39,638 nucleotides of DNA from Acinetobacter harbinensis (GCF_000816495.1 NZ_JXBK01000001.1:1333778-1373415); one strand, 5' to 3'. Counted from the stretch's first letter, positions 25,598 through 35,487 are shown. A program made the numbers and translations. Notes: a model not told the origin generated them from the letters alone.

Positions 25598-28264
25598 TTA
25601 GTGTTGAGCAGAGACTTGATTAGACGCCTCATCCAGTGCCAATTTTAATTGTGTAGCAAAGGTTTTGGCTTCAGCATCAGACATCGCAATGCCTTCTTTT
25701 TTGGTGACAAAGAAAATATCTTCAGCGCGTTCACCTAAGGTGGCAATTTTGGCTGAGTGAATATCCAGACCTTGCATCATAAATAAACCGCCAATTTTGG
25801 CCAGTAATCCGGGATGATCTAAGGTCGCAATTTCCACCATGTTTTGTTGTAAGGCTGCATTTAAGGTGATTTCAACGGTATTTTCAATATCAAAATGGCG
25901 CAATTGCCGGGGAATACGGCGCTGCATTAAACCGGGATAGCGATCAGAGTGACTCAGTGCATTGACCAAGGCCTCAACCACCGTAGCTTGACGTTCGGGA
26001 TCAGTCAGCAAAGTTCCAAAACGATCCAACACCACATAGGTGTCTAAGCTAAATGCGGTACTTGCTGTAATAATACGCGCATCTTGAACATCAAGATTCA
26101 TGCGATCAAATACTGCAACCGTGGTGGCAAATAAATTTTGTTGATCTTGAGTGTAAATAAAGATTTGCACCGCATCTTGTGCGGATTGACGATGCGCACG
26201 CATCAAAACCAACGGTTCGGTGTTGTTACCATGTTGTAAAATGGCACGTGTATGCCATGCAATTTCATCGGCTGATTCTTTAATGAAGTATTCATCGCCC
26301 AATTCTTGCCACACGGTTTCTACATCGTATAAAGAAAAATCATTCACCAACAGTTCGCTGGCTTCAAATTTTGTGTCCTCAATCAGCATTTGGTAGTCCA
26401 CCGGACGGCCCAAACCAGAACGAATCACATCGCGTGCCTGTGTATAAAGTTGACGCATTAATGATGCGCGCCACGTGTTCCACAATTTTGGATTGGTGGC
26501 GTTAATATCGGCTACGGTTAAAGTGTAGAGATAATCTAAATGCTGCATATCGCCCATTTTTTCGGCGAATTCTTGCACCACATCGGGATCGGAAATATCT
26601 TTTTTCTGTGCCGTAACTGACATGAGTAAATGGCTTTGAATCAGCCACGCCACCAATTTACATTCACGTTCGGTAAAGCCGTGGGTGCGGCAAAATTGAA
26701 TGGCATCTTGTGCGCCCAGTTCACTATGATCACCGCCACGGCCTTTGGCGATGTCATGAAATAACGCGGCCAAATAGACAATATCGCGTCGTGCCAGACG
26801 TTGAAACACCGAGCTGACCACCGGAAAATCTTTGGCAAATTCAGGTTCTTTAAAGCGGTTCAGATTACGTAGCAATAATAAGGTGTGTGCATCTACGGTA
26901 TAAATATGGAACAAATCATATTGCATCAGGCCCATAATTTGCCCAAATGCAGGAATGTAGTTGCCTAATACACTATAGCGTTTCATCGCCAACATGGTTT
27001 CATACAAACGGTGCGGCGAGCGGATAATGGCCATAAACAACGCTTGATGGGCAGGATTGTTGCGATAGTTGTGATCAATCCCTTTGGCTGCTAAAATTAA
27101 CAGCCGTAAGGTACGTGCACGAATGCCTTCAATTTCAGGACGATTGGCCAGTAAATAAAAAATTTCTAAAATGGCGCTTGGACGTTCAGAGAAAATTTTA
27201 TGATGTTGCACCGCCAGTTTGCCATCGACCAATTTAAAATTGTCATTAATATCTTCAATTTTTCGTTCATAGTCCGGTAAACGCGGGGTAATGACAGATT
27301 CGTTAAAGTAGGCCAACAGCATCTCATTTAAGGTCGAGACTTGCTGCGCACTACGATAATAACGCTTCATAAACTGTTCAATGGGATAGTTTGGCGGCTT
27401 GCCTTCAGGGCGGGTATAACCAAACAAAGTCGCAATATCACGCTGATAATCAAACAGTAAACGATTTTCATCACGCTTGGTTAAGCGATGTAAATGATGG
27501 CGAATTTCCCATAAAAAGCTTTCGGCTTCTTCTAAGACACCCAGTTCAAAATCGGAGATAAAACCCAAATGCACCAAATCGTAAATCCGATTAACCCGAA
27601 AATGACGTTTTGCAATCCAACCAATTTGATTAATATCTCGAATACCACCGGGAGCAGTTTTAATATCTGGCTCTAAATTGCTTTCGGTATTGTTGTGCTG
27701 AATATGACGCTTGGCTTGCTCGGCCATTTTGGCATCGAAGAAGGTTTTATCCGTCCATGTTTGGGACACGATACGCCGTGGCCATTTGGCCAAGTGCGGA
27801 TTGCCGATAATTAAGCGTGACTCAATCAGCGCGGTGGCCACGGTTAAATCATGCGTGGCTTGTTCCACGCATTGTGCAATAGTACGCACACTGATGCCCG
27901 GTTTAAAATTACCCACATCCCATAGCGATGCAATAAAGGTCGAAATTAATTTTTCTTGATCGGGCGTTAGGTCATCTTCGGATAAAATCATAATGTCGAC
28001 ATCGGAGTACGGCAACATTTCCTGACGACCATACCCCCCGACGGCAAACAGACCTAAATCGGTCTGATCAAGTTCAGCGTGTTTCCATAAAAAGCGCAAG
28101 GCTTCATCAATTAAGTGGGAGCGACTTAAAATAACTTCACGAATGGATTGTCCATTTTCAAAACATTCTTGCAGCTGCTTTTCAGCATCGGTGCGCCATT
28201 GGTTGATGGCTTGAATATCATGGTTGCTGGTTGCGTAATTGAGCAGCGGAGAAGTATTGATCAT
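25598..28264 (-). CDS. glnD: Bifunctional PII uridylyltransferase / uridylyl-removing enzyme
   Basis: 888-aa nitrogen sensor. At low glutamine it uridylylates PII proteins (GlnB/GlnK), and at high glutamine it removes UMP. The N-terminal nucleotidyltransferase domain has [20 protein letters not shown] (GGYGR 76-80, Asp88/Asp90). The central HD hydrolase domain has [17 protein letters not shown] near residue 502. Two C-terminal ACT domains (about 705-780 and 815-885; the latter [16 protein letters not shown]) bind glutamine. ATG 28264 is preferred over TTG 28270; both have weak ribosome sites. It sits 30 bases after purT and 24 before dapC, so it appears translated from a purT-led mRNA. Full length, no anomaly. 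Confidence 0.96.
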   Translation of the reverse strand: MINTSPLLNYATSNHDIQAINQWRTDAEKQLQECFENGQSIREVILSRSHLIDEALRFLWKHAELDQTDLGLFAVGGYGRQEMLPYSDVDIMILSEDDLTPDQEKLISTFIASLWDVGNFKPGISVRTIAQCVEQATHDLTVATALIESRLIIGNPHLAKWPRRIVSQTWTDKTFFDAKMAEQAKRHIQHNNTESNLEPDIKTAPGGIRDINQIGWIAKRHFRVNRIYDLVHLGFISDFELGVLEEAESFLWEIRHHLHRLTKRDENRLLFDYQRDIATLFGYTRPEGKPPNYPIEQFMKRYYRSAQQVSTLNEMLLAYFNESVITPRLPDYERKIEDINDNFKLVDGKLAVQHHKIFSERPSAILEIFYLLANRPEIEGIRARTLRLLILAAKGIDHNYRNNPAHQALFMAIIRSPHRLYETMLAMKRYSVLGNYIPAFGQIMGLMQYDLFHIYTVDAHTLLLLRNLNRFKEPEFAKDFPVVSSVFQRLARRDIVYLAALFHDIAKGRGGDHSELGAQDAIQFCRTHGFTERECKLVAWLIQSHLLMSVTAQKKDISDPDVVQEFAEKMGDMQHLDYLYTLTVADINATNPKLWNTWRASLMRQLYTQARDVIRSGLGRPVDYQMLIEDTKFEASELLVNDFSLYDVETVWQELGDEYFIKESADEIAWHTRAILQHGNNTEPLVLMRAHRQSAQDAVQIFIYTQDQQNLFATTVAVFDRMNLDVQDARIITASTAFSLDTYVVLDRFGTLLTDPERQATVVEALVNALSHSDRYPGLMQRRIPRQLRHFDIENTVEITLNAALQQNMVEIATLDHPGLLAKIGGLFMMQGLDIHSAKIATLGERAEDIFFVTKKEGIAMSDAEAKTFATQLKLALDEASNQVSAQH

Positions 28265-28294
28265 GAACAAGAATCCGTAAAGAAGAAGACAAAT

Positions 28295-29500
28295 TTACTG
28301 TGCTTGGACACGCACTTGTGCTGCACTGTGCAGCGCAAGTTCGCGTGCTTGTTCGGTGGTTTCAGCTCGCGCTGTTGCAACACCCATACGGCGACGTTTA
28401 AATCCTTCAGGCTTACCAAATAAACGTAAATCTGTGTTGGGATTGAATAAGGCAAGATTTAAGTCAGAAAAAGATAAATTATCCGCATCTACACCAGCAT
28501 AGATCACGGCACTGGCTGCGGCGCTATGGCGTGCGGTATTAATTGGAAGACCCAAAATTGCGCGGGCATGCAGTTCAAATTCACTTTGGAATTGTGAGGC
28601 AAGCGTGACCAATCCAGTGTCATGTGGGCGCGGTGAGACTTCGCTAAACCAAACGTGATCGCCTTTAATGAACAGCTCTACACCAAATACCCCACAACCG
28701 CCTAAGGCTTTGGTGACTTTGTTCGCAATGCGTTTGGATTCCTCTAAAGCGGCTGGCGTCATAATTTGTGGCTGCCAGCTTTCGACATAATCACCGGCAT
28801 CTTGACGATGTCCAATTGGGTCGCAGTATTGGGTTTCAATCTCACCGGTTTCAGCATTTTGAGCACGTACCGTGAGCAAGGTGATTTCAAAATCAAAGTC
28901 GATTTGTGATTCCACAATGACTTTACCCTGATTAATGCGACCACCGGTTTGCGCGTATTCCCACGCAGCATCCACCTCATCAAAACCCTTAACGCGAGAC
29001 TGACCTTTACCTGAGGAGGACATAGTGGGTTTAACAAAGTTCGGATAGCCAATATCATCACATGCCGCACGAAATGATTCTAAAGAGTCGGCAAAACGAT
29101 AGGCCGAAGTGGGTAGACCCAATTCTTCTGCGGCCAAACGACGAATACCTTCGCGGTTCATGGTTAAGCTGACCGCTTTAGCAGAAGGAATGACGGTGGC
29201 TATTTTCTGTTGTTCGATATCCACCAAAACCTCGGTGGCAATGGCTTCAATTTCAGGAATAATTAAATGTGGTTGAACCTTTTCAATCAGCTGTTTGAGT
29301 TGCTCGGCATCAGCCATATTTAAGGTATAGGCGTAATGTGCAACCTGCATGGCAGGTGCATGATCATAACGGTCAGCAGCATGGACTTCGACACCTAAAC
29401 GTTGCAAAGAAATCACCACTTCTTTGCCTAATTCTCCTGAACCTAACAATAAAACCTTAAACGCAGAAGCTTGAAGTGGAGTACCGATGGTCACGCTCAT
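28295..29500 (-). CDS. purT: Formate-dependent phosphoribosylglycinamide formyltransferase (GAR transformylase 2)
   Basis: 401-aa ATP-grasp enzyme of purine synthesis that uses formate and ATP, not formyl-THF, to formylate GAR. Marks: [22 protein letters not shown] at the N-terminus, [16 protein letters not shown], the ATP-grasp loop [16 protein letters not shown], and the metal and substrate residues in [35 protein letters not shown] lies about 10 bases before ATG. First gene of the operon with glnD and dapC; the promoter at 29530-29557 has a palindrome in its spacer. Confidence 0.96.
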   Translation of the reverse strand: MSVTIGTPLQASAFKVLLLGSGELGKEVVISLQRLGVEVHAADRYDHAPAMQVAHYAYTLNMADAEQLKQLIEKVQPHLIIPEIEAIATEVLVDIEQQKIATVIPSAKAVSLTMNREGIRRLAAEELGLPTSAYRFADSLESFRAACDDIGYPNFVKPTMSSSGKGQSRVKGFDEVDAAWEYAQTGGRINQGKVIVESQIDFDFEITLLTVRAQNAETGEIETQYCDPIGHRQDAGDYVESWQPQIMTPAALEESKRIANKVTKALGGCGVFGVELFIKGDHVWFSEVSPRPHDTGLVTLASQFQSEFELHARAILGLPINTARHSAAASAVIYAGVDADNLSFSDLNLALFNPNTDLRLFGKPEGFKRRRMGVATARAETTEQARELALHSAAQVRVQAQ

Positions 29501-29529
29501 ATGAACCGTCCTTGCTAAATTGAGCTTTT

Positions 29530-29557
29530 AGCATAGCAGAACTGTTCTGTGTGTTAA
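29530..29557 (-). promoter_or_regulatory. Probable purT promoter with operator-like palindrome in the spacer
   Basis: Minus strand: TTAACA (29552-29557), 16-base spacer, TATGCT (29530-29535), giving a start about 25 bases before the purT ATG. The spacer contains the 13-bp palindrome CAGAACTGTTCTG (29537-29549), ideally placed for a repressor. Confidence 0.5.
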
Positions 29558-29696
29558 GCGCTGATTCACATAAATTAATCATATCGTCTAACAATTTTAT
29601 CTATAACGATTGAAGCCAAGTCAGATCCCTCTAGAGCCGACGATTAGCGTTAGCTTTAGATGTATCTGAAATTGTCATTGCTCGCGTCACTATGCG

Positions 29697-30044
29697 CTAA
29701 AAAGAGAGCGGTACGTAGGTATAAATCAAACCATAAACCACGGCGGAGGTCAGGGTTGCCAAGACAATTTTTTTAAATTTAAAATACAGACCGGTTAAGG
29801 TTAAAAAACCCATCAGCATGGCAAAAACTTTATTGGGTGCTGCAATTAAAGGCGGTAAAGTGGCCACCACCAACATGGCGCTAATCGCGGCAATACCAAT
29901 GCTACCTAAGGCAATTTTGATCCACACAGCACCGCGCTTAGAGGCATTTCTTTGCTGTTTTTGTAAAACATAAAAAGGCCCAAAACGAGAAGCGAAATTG
30001 GCAATTCCAACCACAACACCAACCACAATAATTTCAAGATTCAT
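29697..30044 (-). CDS. azlD: AzlD-family branched-chain amino acid exporter, small subunit
   Basis: 115-aa membrane protein with about three to four hydrophobic segments (IIVVGVVVGIANFASRFGPFYV, IALGSIGIAAISAMLVVATLP, VFAMLMGFLTLTGLYF, VVYGLIYTYVP). It matches the small partner of AzlC; together they export branched-chain and perhaps other amino acids. ATG 30044 has GGAG 6 bases upstream and overlaps the end of azlC by 11 bases, typical of coupled subunits. The track-length alternative at ATG 30062 has no ribosome site. No terminator is seen within the 190 bases downstream before purT. Confidence 0.88.
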   Translation of the reverse strand: MNLEIIVVGVVVGIANFASRFGPFYVLQKQQRNASKRGAVWIKIALGSIGIAAISAMLVVATLPPLIAAPNKVFAMLMGFLTLTGLYFKFKKIVLATLTSAVVYGLIYTYVPLSF

Positions 30045-30789
30045 GTGCTTCTCCAAATTCATCGTCGTGTTGCTTTAAAACATAGTGCTTAAATAAGCCT
30101 GCCAAGATGCCGGACAAAATACCAATAAAAATAGCCGCTGATAAATTAATGAAATAACAGGCAATTGCTGAAACAATTAAACAGACCACCACCAAAAACG
30201 TATGTTTCTTTTCAAAGGCCGCGAGTAGGAAACTTAAGAACAATGCCGGTAGCAGAAAATCCAATGCCGCTTGTAAAAATTGCGGCAAGTGACTAACTTG
30301 ATCGGCAAACAGTCCACCCAATAACGAGCCGAGTGCCCATGCCAGCCAGCTAAATAAACTTAAACCCAGCATCCAAGACTCTGACCATTCTTGTCGGCGC
30401 TGTGACAGTTTAATCATGCCAGAGGCAAACACTTCATCGGTCAGTCCCCATGACCAGAGTGCAGTCTTTTTTAAATTCAGCTTATCTTGAATGAGATTTT
30501 GTAAGGCAGGGCCATATAACAGGTGGCGAATATCTAAAGCAATCACGGTCAATGCAGTCATCCAAATGGATGTGCCACTACCGAGTAAAGCCACCACTAA
30601 AAACTGACTGGCACCTGCATACATTGAACAGGATAAAAATAAAGCTTCCCAAGGGGTAAAGCCAAATTGTGTTGCGGAAACCCCAAAAGCAAAAGACACC
30701 GGAAGATAGGTGAAAATAATTGCTTGACTGTCTTTAGCGCCTTGCCAAAAACCAGCGGGTTGTACACAGGAGAGGTTGTGTATAGACAC
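30034..30789 (-). CDS. azlC: AzlC-family branched-chain amino acid exporter, large subunit
   Basis: 251-aa inner-membrane protein of the AzlC/YgaZ family. Marks: FWQGAKDSQAIIFTYLPVSFAFGV near the start, FLSCSMYAGASQFLVVALL, LTVIALDIRHLLYGPAL, and WGLTDEVFASG. About seven hydrophobic segments. It starts at GTG 30789 with AGG 6 bases upstream (TTAGGTGTATC before GTG). Partner of AzlD, which overlaps its 3' end. In relatives the pair is often Lrp-controlled; an Lrp/AsnC gene lies 4 kb away but no link is visible here. Confidence 0.9.
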   Translation of the reverse strand: MSIHNLSCVQPAGFWQGAKDSQAIIFTYLPVSFAFGVSATQFGFTPWEALFLSCSMYAGASQFLVVALLGSGTSIWMTALTVIALDIRHLLYGPALQNLIQDKLNLKKTALWSWGLTDEVFASGMIKLSQRRQEWSESWMLGLSLFSWLAWALGSLLGGLFADQVSHLPQFLQAALDFLLPALFLSFLLAAFEKKHTFLVVVCLIVSAIACYFINLSAAIFIGILSGILAGLFKHYVLKQHDDEFGEAHES

Positions 30790-30869
30790 GATACACCTAA
30801 GAGCGTTGACGAATATGAAGGTAAATGATGATTGAGTATTCTAACCGAATTCACTAGCATAGTAAGGAA

Positions 30870-31370
30870 ATGTTTATAGAGTCAGCTGATATGTTTGCGT
30901 TTAAATCACGTGCAATCACCATGATTGCTCTGCCATGCATATTGTTTGTATTGCAAGCGTGCAGTCAGCCTTCTGAAGAAGCCAAAAAAGTGGAAATTAA
31001 ACCTGCACAGCAGTTAACCAATGATGCCACCACCTATGCCAATAAAGCATGGATATTGATGAATCAGATTGATGGTTTGGTATATGCGCAAAAGCTGGAT
31101 GTGATTGAAGATCAGGTGCGTAAACCCGTGCGCAAATTAACCACGGATTGGCGTATTAATGTCAAAATGACCGATTCAGTAACAGAGGGTAAATATGCTT
31201 TATGTCGTAAGGCATTAAGTAGTTTAGATGTTTGGGCACGCGAAAGCTTAGAGCAGTCTGCTACGCTTCAACAAAAACAAGCCGATTACGAACGTGATAA
31301 ACAGCAATGTAAAGAGGCGATTAGTCATCCAGAGCTGGGCAATACTGATCCGAAAAAGAAAGGCATTTAA
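30870..31370 (+). CDS. Hypothetical lipoprotein
   Basis: Up to 166 aa, family not recognised. A lipoprotein signal (FKSRAITMIALPCILFVLQAC) gives the lipidated Cys at residue 31 of the longest frame. ATG 30891 (MFAFKSR) would give a normal-length signal and is a good alternative; at ATG 30870 the AAGGA is only 2 bases away. The mature part is helical and hydrophilic (EEAKKVEIKPAQQLTND... SLDVWARESLEQSATLQQKQADYERDKQQ), with two Cys (YALCRKAL and KQQCKEAI) that could form a disulfide. It ends PKKKGI. Divergent from azlCD. Function unknown. Confidence 0.75.
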   Translation: MFIESADMFAFKSRAITMIALPCILFVLQACSQPSEEAKKVEIKPAQQLTNDATTYANKAWILMNQIDGLVYAQKLDVIEDQVRKPVRKLTTDWRINVKMTDSVTEGKYALCRKALSSLDVWARESLEQSATLQQKQADYERDKQQCKEAISHPELGNTDPKKKGI

Positions 31371-31399
31371 AGTTTCTTCAGCAAAAAAGCCTTTTTTTT
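31358..31399 (+). terminator. Weak terminator after the lipoprotein gene
   Basis: AAAGGC near the stop can pair with GCCTTT just before an eight-T run. The stem is only 6 bp and the loop long. Confidence 0.35.
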
Positions 31400-31581
31400 A
31401 GCCATTTAATGAATTTTGGCTTAAGTATGAATTGTTAATATTTAAAGATGAAATTAATTTTTGGACTGGTTTTTTTATGATAGATGAAGCATCTGGCTTG
31501 ATCATTTATGATTAGCAGTATCAAAGTTAGCCTTAATCATGTCTAGGCAGTTTCATTGTTGAGATGATTTTTTAACTATAA

Positions 31582-31612
31582 AAAAAGCCAGTGAAATTCA
31601 CTGGCTTTTTGC
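31582..31612 (-). terminator. Terminator of the Lys/Ala-rich secreted protein gene
   Basis: AAAAAGCCAGTGA / TCACTGGCTTTTT stem with a 4-base loop; A- and T-runs make it bidirectional. Confidence 0.88.
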
Positions 31613-31620
31613 ATGAAGGT

Positions 31621-31947
31621 TTATGGGTTTTTCATGGTGTTGGGTGCATCTGCTTTGGCTTTGGTTGCCTCGGTTTTGGCTTTTGCAGCATGAGTTTTTG
31701 CCGCTTCAGCGTGTTTAGTGGATTTAGCCGCCATATGGTCGGTTTTCATGGCATCTTGTTTGACCATTTTATTGTGTTGAGTCATTTTCTCTTGTTTGGT
31801 CATTGGAGTGGTTGTAACACATTTTCCACCTTTATGATCTGGACCTGAACCACCTGCTAATGCTGTTCCTGCTGGACAGGCTGCAAAAGCAGTTGCACTG
31901 AGCATGGTAAGTAAACCTGCTGCTATAAGCGTGCTTATTTTTTTCAT
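31621..31947 (-). CDS. Secreted low-complexity Lys/Ala/Thr-rich protein
   Basis: 108-aa protein with a clear signal peptide (MKKISTLIAAGLLTMLSATAFA, cut before ACPAG). A short head with two Cys (ACPAGTALAGGS... GGKCVTTTP) may form a disulfide. A tail of about 60 residues made almost only of Lys, Ala, Met, Thr and His (for example KSTKHAEAAKTHAAKAK) is strongly basic and probably helical. It is not a match to any family I can name; it resembles small periplasmic stress proteins seen in Acinetobacter, but this is a general impression. Monocistronic with a strong terminator. Confidence 0.8.
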   Translation of the reverse strand: MKKISTLIAAGLLTMLSATAFAACPAGTALAGGSGPDHKGGKCVTTTPMTKQEKMTQHNKMVKQDAMKTDHMAAKSTKHAEAAKTHAAKAKTEATKAKADAPNTMKNP

Positions 31948-32094
31948 TTTGGATTACTCTGATGAGGCATTAATACCTGTACTTAGCTTAGTGCTAATCG
32001 CGCAGCATAAACGTGTCAGTGTTGTTTGTTATTGATCATCATGGACAGCTGATTGGTTATTTAATGCATTTTTTAAGCGTAGTTTAAGCAGACG

Positions 32095-32124
32095 AAAAAA
32101 AGCCCCGAAATGTCGGGGCTTTTA
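32095..32124 (-). terminator. Bidirectional terminator of ychF
   Basis: AGCCCCGA / TCGGGGCT (32101-32108, 32113-32120), loop AATG, with an A-run before and T-run after, 11 bases beyond the ychF stop. Confidence 0.9.
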
Positions 32125-32134
32125 CCATCAACGC

Positions 32135-33226
32135 TTATACGTTAAAACGGAAATGTAGCACGTCACCATCTTGTACGATGTAGGTTTTACCCTCTAAACG
32201 CCATTTGCCGGCTTCTTTTGCGCCGGCTTCACCGTTGTATTGCACAAAGTCTTCATATGCCACACATTCAGCACGAATAAAGCCTTTTTCAAAGTCAGTG
32301 TGAATTACGCCGGCTGCTTGCGGTGCGGTTGCACCCACTTTCACAGTCCAAGCGCGAACTTCTTGCACACCCGCAGTGAAGTAAGTCTGTAGACCCAATA
32401 AAGCATAACCGGCACGAATCACTACATTTAAACCGGGTTCTGCCATGTCCATCGCTTCTAAAAACTCAGCGCGATCTGCATCTTCAAGTAAAGAAATTTC
32501 TGCTTCAATTTGGTTGCATAAGGGCACCACAATCGCATTTTCTTCAGCTGCTAATTTCTTCACTGCATCTAAATGTGGATTGTTTTCAAAACCATCTTCA
32601 GCCACGTTTGCAATATACATGGTTGGTTTTAAGGTCATCAGGCCAAAACCACGCACCAATCGACGTTCGTCATCATCTAATTCAGTGGCACGTGCCGGTT
32701 TGCCTTCATCCAATATCGGTTGGATTTTTTCTAAGATTGCTTTGGTCGCAATGGCATCTTTATCGCCACTTTTTGCAGATTTAGCCAAACGAGTAATGGC
32801 TTTGGCCACGGTTTCTAAGTCAGCCAATGCTAATTCGGTATTGATGGTGGCAATATCATCCAGTGGATCAATTTTACCATTCACATGAATCACGTTTTCA
32901 TCTTCAAAACAACGAACAACGTGAGCAATGGCATCGGTTTCACGGATATTGGCCAAAAATTGATTGCCTAAACCTTCACCTTTAGATGCGCCTGCAACTA
33001 GACCTGCAATATCAACAAATTCCATGGTCGTTGGAATGACACGTTGTGGCTTTACAATCGCTGTTAATTTGTCTAAACGAGGATCGGGCACTGGCACAAT
33101 CCCAGTATTTGGTTCAATGGTACAGAAAGGGAAGTTTTCTGCAGCAATGGCAGCTTTTGTCAAAGCGTTGAAAAGTGTAGATTTACCTACGTTCGGCAAG
33201 CCGACAATACCGCAATTAAAACCCAT
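32135..33226 (-). CDS. ychF: Redox-regulated ATPase/GTPase YchF
   Basis: 363-aa Obg-like P-loop protein, same length as E. coli YchF. The P-loop is GLPNVGKST (9-17); switch and G3 [17 protein letters not shown] carries the hydrophobic residue in place of the catalytic Gln; the G4-like motif ANVAED (NxxE) favours ATP over GTP. A coiled coil and a C-terminal TGS domain ([19 protein letters not shown]) follow. YchF binds ribosomes and represses oxidative-stress responses in E. coli. ATG 33226 (MGFNCGIVG) matches the family start; GTG 33238 is an in-frame extension. Single gene with own terminator. Confidence 0.95.
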   Translation of the reverse strand: MGFNCGIVGLPNVGKSTLFNALTKAAIAAENFPFCTIEPNTGIVPVPDPRLDKLTAIVKPQRVIPTTMEFVDIAGLVAGASKGEGLGNQFLANIRETDAIAHVVRCFEDENVIHVNGKIDPLDDIATINTELALADLETVAKAITRLAKSAKSGDKDAIATKAILEKIQPILDEGKPARATELDDDERRLVRGFGLMTLKPTMYIANVAEDGFENNPHLDAVKKLAAEENAIVVPLCNQIEAEISLLEDADRAEFLEAMDMAEPGLNVVIRAGYALLGLQTYFTAGVQEVRAWTVKVGATAPQAAGVIHTDFEKGFIRAECVAYEDFVQYNGEAGAKEAGKWRLEGKTYIVQDGDVLHFRFNV

Positions 33227-33557
33227 GAAATCACTCACAAAGTATGATTTAAAAATTGTGGCTGATTTTACATGAAAGCCAGCACAAAGTCAGGTCATGG
33301 CTTTGATGTTTACTGAAAACAGCCAAAATAGAATCTCGACTAATTTTTTAACAGAATAAAGTTAACTACTCGGTTTTGAAGATTAGCTGGATGCGCTGTG
33401 CAGGAAATTTTTTTTTAAAGCATACTGCATCTAGTTGTGAATGATTCTTTTTTGCAGTAAAAGGACATTGTATTTCTAAAATAGCCTGACTAAAGTAGAG
33501 CACTTACGGTAAAGGTTATCTTGATAGCCAGAATTAAAAAATAATTGCGGAGATTTT
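33227..33557. other. Intergenic region between ychF and the GST gene
   Basis: 331 bases, AT-rich, divergent promoter space. Apart from the GST promoter at 33468-33496, nothing distinct is seen. Confidence 0.6.
33468..33496 (+). promoter_or_regulatory. Sigma-70 promoter of the GST-like gene
   Basis: TTGTAT (33468-33473), 17 bases, TAAAGT (33491-33496). Start expected near 33503, about 55 bases before the ATG. Confidence 0.5.
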
Positions 33558-34322
33558 ATGCGAATTTTATACCAGTTTCCTTTGTCTCATTTTTGTGAAA
33601 AAGCACGCTGGTTACTCGATCATAAAGAGTTGGATTATGTGGCACATAATTTAATTCCCGGTCTGCATCGTGCCTTTGCGCAATTAAAAACCGGTCAAAA
33701 TCTTTTGCCAATTTTACGTGATCAGGAGCGTTGGATTGCAGATTCAACTGAAATTGCGCTGTATTTAGATGATATTTATCCAGAACATTCCTTGCTACGT
33801 GCCGATCCACAGCAACGCGATTTAGCTTTAGCAATCAATCATCAAGCAACCGAGTTGGGCATGCATGTGCGGCGTTGGGGATTGGCACATACCTTGACTG
33901 AAAGCGAAGAATCTTTAGATATTATGATTGGTGAAAAAGGTTATTTACGCCAATTTGAAAAATATTCAAAACCGCTGATGAAAGCTTTATTGTCAAAAAA
34001 TTATCAGCTCAGTGCAGATAAAGTGGCTGAGTCGAAAGAGCGTATTGATAGTTTGGTGGTGCTGTTAAACCATCAGTTAATTGAAAATCACGGTCGTTAT
34101 TTGGTGGGTGAGCGTTTAGGTTTAGCAGATATTGCAGTGTGTTCAATGCTGGCACCGCTGCTAGAAATTCCGGCTACGCCGTGGGAAAGAGAAAATACTG
34201 AACTGTTATCCGATGAGTTTAAACACTATAAAGAAATTTTAACTGAACTGCCTTTGGGGCAGTATGTGCTGCGTATTTATCAAACAGAACGTAATGCGCG
34301 GGTGGATTGGCGCGGTGTTTAA
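33558..34322 (+). CDS. Glutathione S-transferase family protein
   Basis: 254-aa protein with an N-terminal thioredoxin-like GST domain (MRILYQFPLSHFCEKARWLL). LLPILRDQERWIADSTEIALYL includes the cis-Pro and the glutathione-binding DSTEI. An all-helical C-terminal domain follows (about 95-240; YLVGERLGLADIAVCSMLAPLLE). The motif SHFCEKARW resembles Cys-type GSTs. The substrate is unknown. GGAG lies 7 bases before ATG. Single gene with its own promoter; no clear terminator follows. Confidence 0.88.
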   Translation: MRILYQFPLSHFCEKARWLLDHKELDYVAHNLIPGLHRAFAQLKTGQNLLPILRDQERWIADSTEIALYLDDIYPEHSLLRADPQQRDLALAINHQATELGMHVRRWGLAHTLTESEESLDIMIGEKGYLRQFEKYSKPLMKALLSKNYQLSADKVAESKERIDSLVVLLNHQLIENHGRYLVGERLGLADIAVCSMLAPLLEIPATPWERENTELLSDEFKHYKEILTELPLGQYVLRIYQTERNARVDWRGV

Positions 34323-34650
34323 ATGTAGGTAAAGAGTTGCGTCATCTGTTTTTAAAATGCTCAGTGAAATTAATGTAGAGTAATCAGCATTCAGCTGCTG
34401 ATCTGATGACTTGCTTATCTTTTTTAAGCTGTGCAGGTATTATTGCGGTAATGATCGAAATGATGAAAATAATTTTCAAAATAGTGCTCTTTTTTTAGTT
34501 TTTTATTCATAATGGGCGCTTAAGCCTTATATTATTGATATCTAAAGCTTGTCTAAAAATAGAGCAGCTCAAAGCGGATTAAAATCATCATTGGGCACTT
34601 TTATCGTAATTTTAATTTTCTGAAAATATTCCCTTATCGCGGAGCTTAGA
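34323..34650. other. AT-rich intergenic region upstream of the Lrp/AsnC gene
   Basis: 328 bases; no gene, terminator or convincing promoter pair identified. Confidence 0.6.
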
Positions 34651-35121
34651 ATGCAACTGGATCGTTTTGATAAACAAATTTTAGAAATCCTCAACCAAGA
34701 AGATGTCAATCTAAATGAGCTGTCAGAGCGTATTAATCTTTCTGTTAGTTCGGTACATCGGCGCATCAAGCATTTAATTGAAGCGAATATTTTGACCCAT
34801 TTAAAGCGTGATATTAATTATGCAAAATTGGGTTTTAGCTTGCATGTTTTATTGCAAGTGTCGTTAAACAAACATGACACCGATACCTTCGCTACATTTT
34901 TAGAAGAATTACAAAGCATTCCTGAGGTGATTAATGCCTTTTTAGTCACTGGTCAATCGGCCGATTTTATTGTTGAAGTGGTGGCAAAGGATATGGAAAA
35001 TTATAGTGAAATTTTGCTTAAACGGATTGGTAAAATTGACCATGTGGCTGCATTACATTCTAGTTTCGTGATTAAAGAATATAACGTTTTAAATTGTAGT
35101 GGTCTGCTAAATCGCGTCTAG
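34651..35121 (+). CDS. Lrp/AsnC-family transcription regulator
   Basis: 156-aa regulator. An N-terminal winged helix (LDRFDKQILEILNQEDVNLNELSERINLSVSSVHRRIKHL) is joined to a C-terminal RAM/ActR ligand-binding domain (about 65-150; HVLLQVSLNKHD... FLEELQSIPEVINAFLVTGQSADFIVEVVAKD). The family senses amino acids and forms octamers. GGAG lies 7 bases before ATG. A small membrane protein gene starts 12 bases later, so the two are likely co-transcribed. The target is not deducible. It is closer to AsnC-type local regulators than to global Lrp. Confidence 0.9.
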   Translation: MQLDRFDKQILEILNQEDVNLNELSERINLSVSSVHRRIKHLIEANILTHLKRDINYAKLGFSLHVLLQVSLNKHDTDTFATFLEELQSIPEVINAFLVTGQSADFIVEVVAKDMENYSEILLKRIGKIDHVAALHSSFVIKEYNVLNCSGLLNRV

Positions 35122-35133
35122 GGTTTAATTTAC

Positions 35134-35436
35134 ATGCATAAAATCTTGCCGCGCTTTAGCTGTATTGCTCTAGCGCTGCTGATACTTTGGTTGCTGATTG
35201 ATTTTATAGATGTCAAATCTGGACAAATTTATATTCAACCTGCCTTTGCTTATGTCTGGCTGATTTTTCAGTATTTTTTTTGGCTCTGGGGTAGCAGCAT
35301 TTTATTTAGTGGACTGCCAAAACTTAAAAGATGGTTGTTTCAACTGGTGATTGCCGCGATACTTTGGCTGCTTTTCATCATGCTAAATACTGTTATTGTA
35401 ATGGGTTTTCATGTTTGGATTGGTGGGCGGTTTTAA
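35134..35436 (+). CDS. Small inner-membrane protein of unknown function
   Basis: 100-aa protein with three hydrophobic segments (about 8-25 CIALALLILWLLIDFI, 40-60 YVWLIFQYFFWLWGSSILF, 68-92 LFQLVIAAILWLLFIMLNTVIVM). There is a short basic loop (LPKLKRW) before the third helix, placing that loop inside. Rich in Trp. It begins 12 bases after the Lrp/AsnC gene without a strong ribosome site, so translation may depend on coupling. No family recognised. Confidence 0.75.
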   Translation: MHKILPRFSCIALALLILWLLIDFIDVKSGQIYIQPAFAYVWLIFQYFFWLWGSSILFSGLPKLKRWLFQLVIAAILWLLFIMLNTVIVMGFHVWIGGRF

Positions 35437-35456
35437 GGCTGACTTGGCGCTAAACG

Positions 35457-35487
35457 TAAAAAAACGCACGATAGCGTGCGTTTTTTA
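35457..35487. terminator. Bidirectional terminator between the membrane protein gene and yebC
   Basis: AAAAAACGCACG / CGTGCGTTTTTT with loop ATAG; serves both converging transcripts. Confidence 0.9.

Noticed and set aside
31591..31848. Gly/Phe-rich plus-strand frame opposite the Lys/Ala-rich secreted protein
   Set aside because: It results from the low-complexity codons of the real minus-strand gene, which has a signal peptide and terminator.
32445..32888. 147-codon plus-strand frame opposite ychF
   Set aside because: Low-complexity Ser/Ala-rich translation complementary to a highly conserved gene; no start signal.
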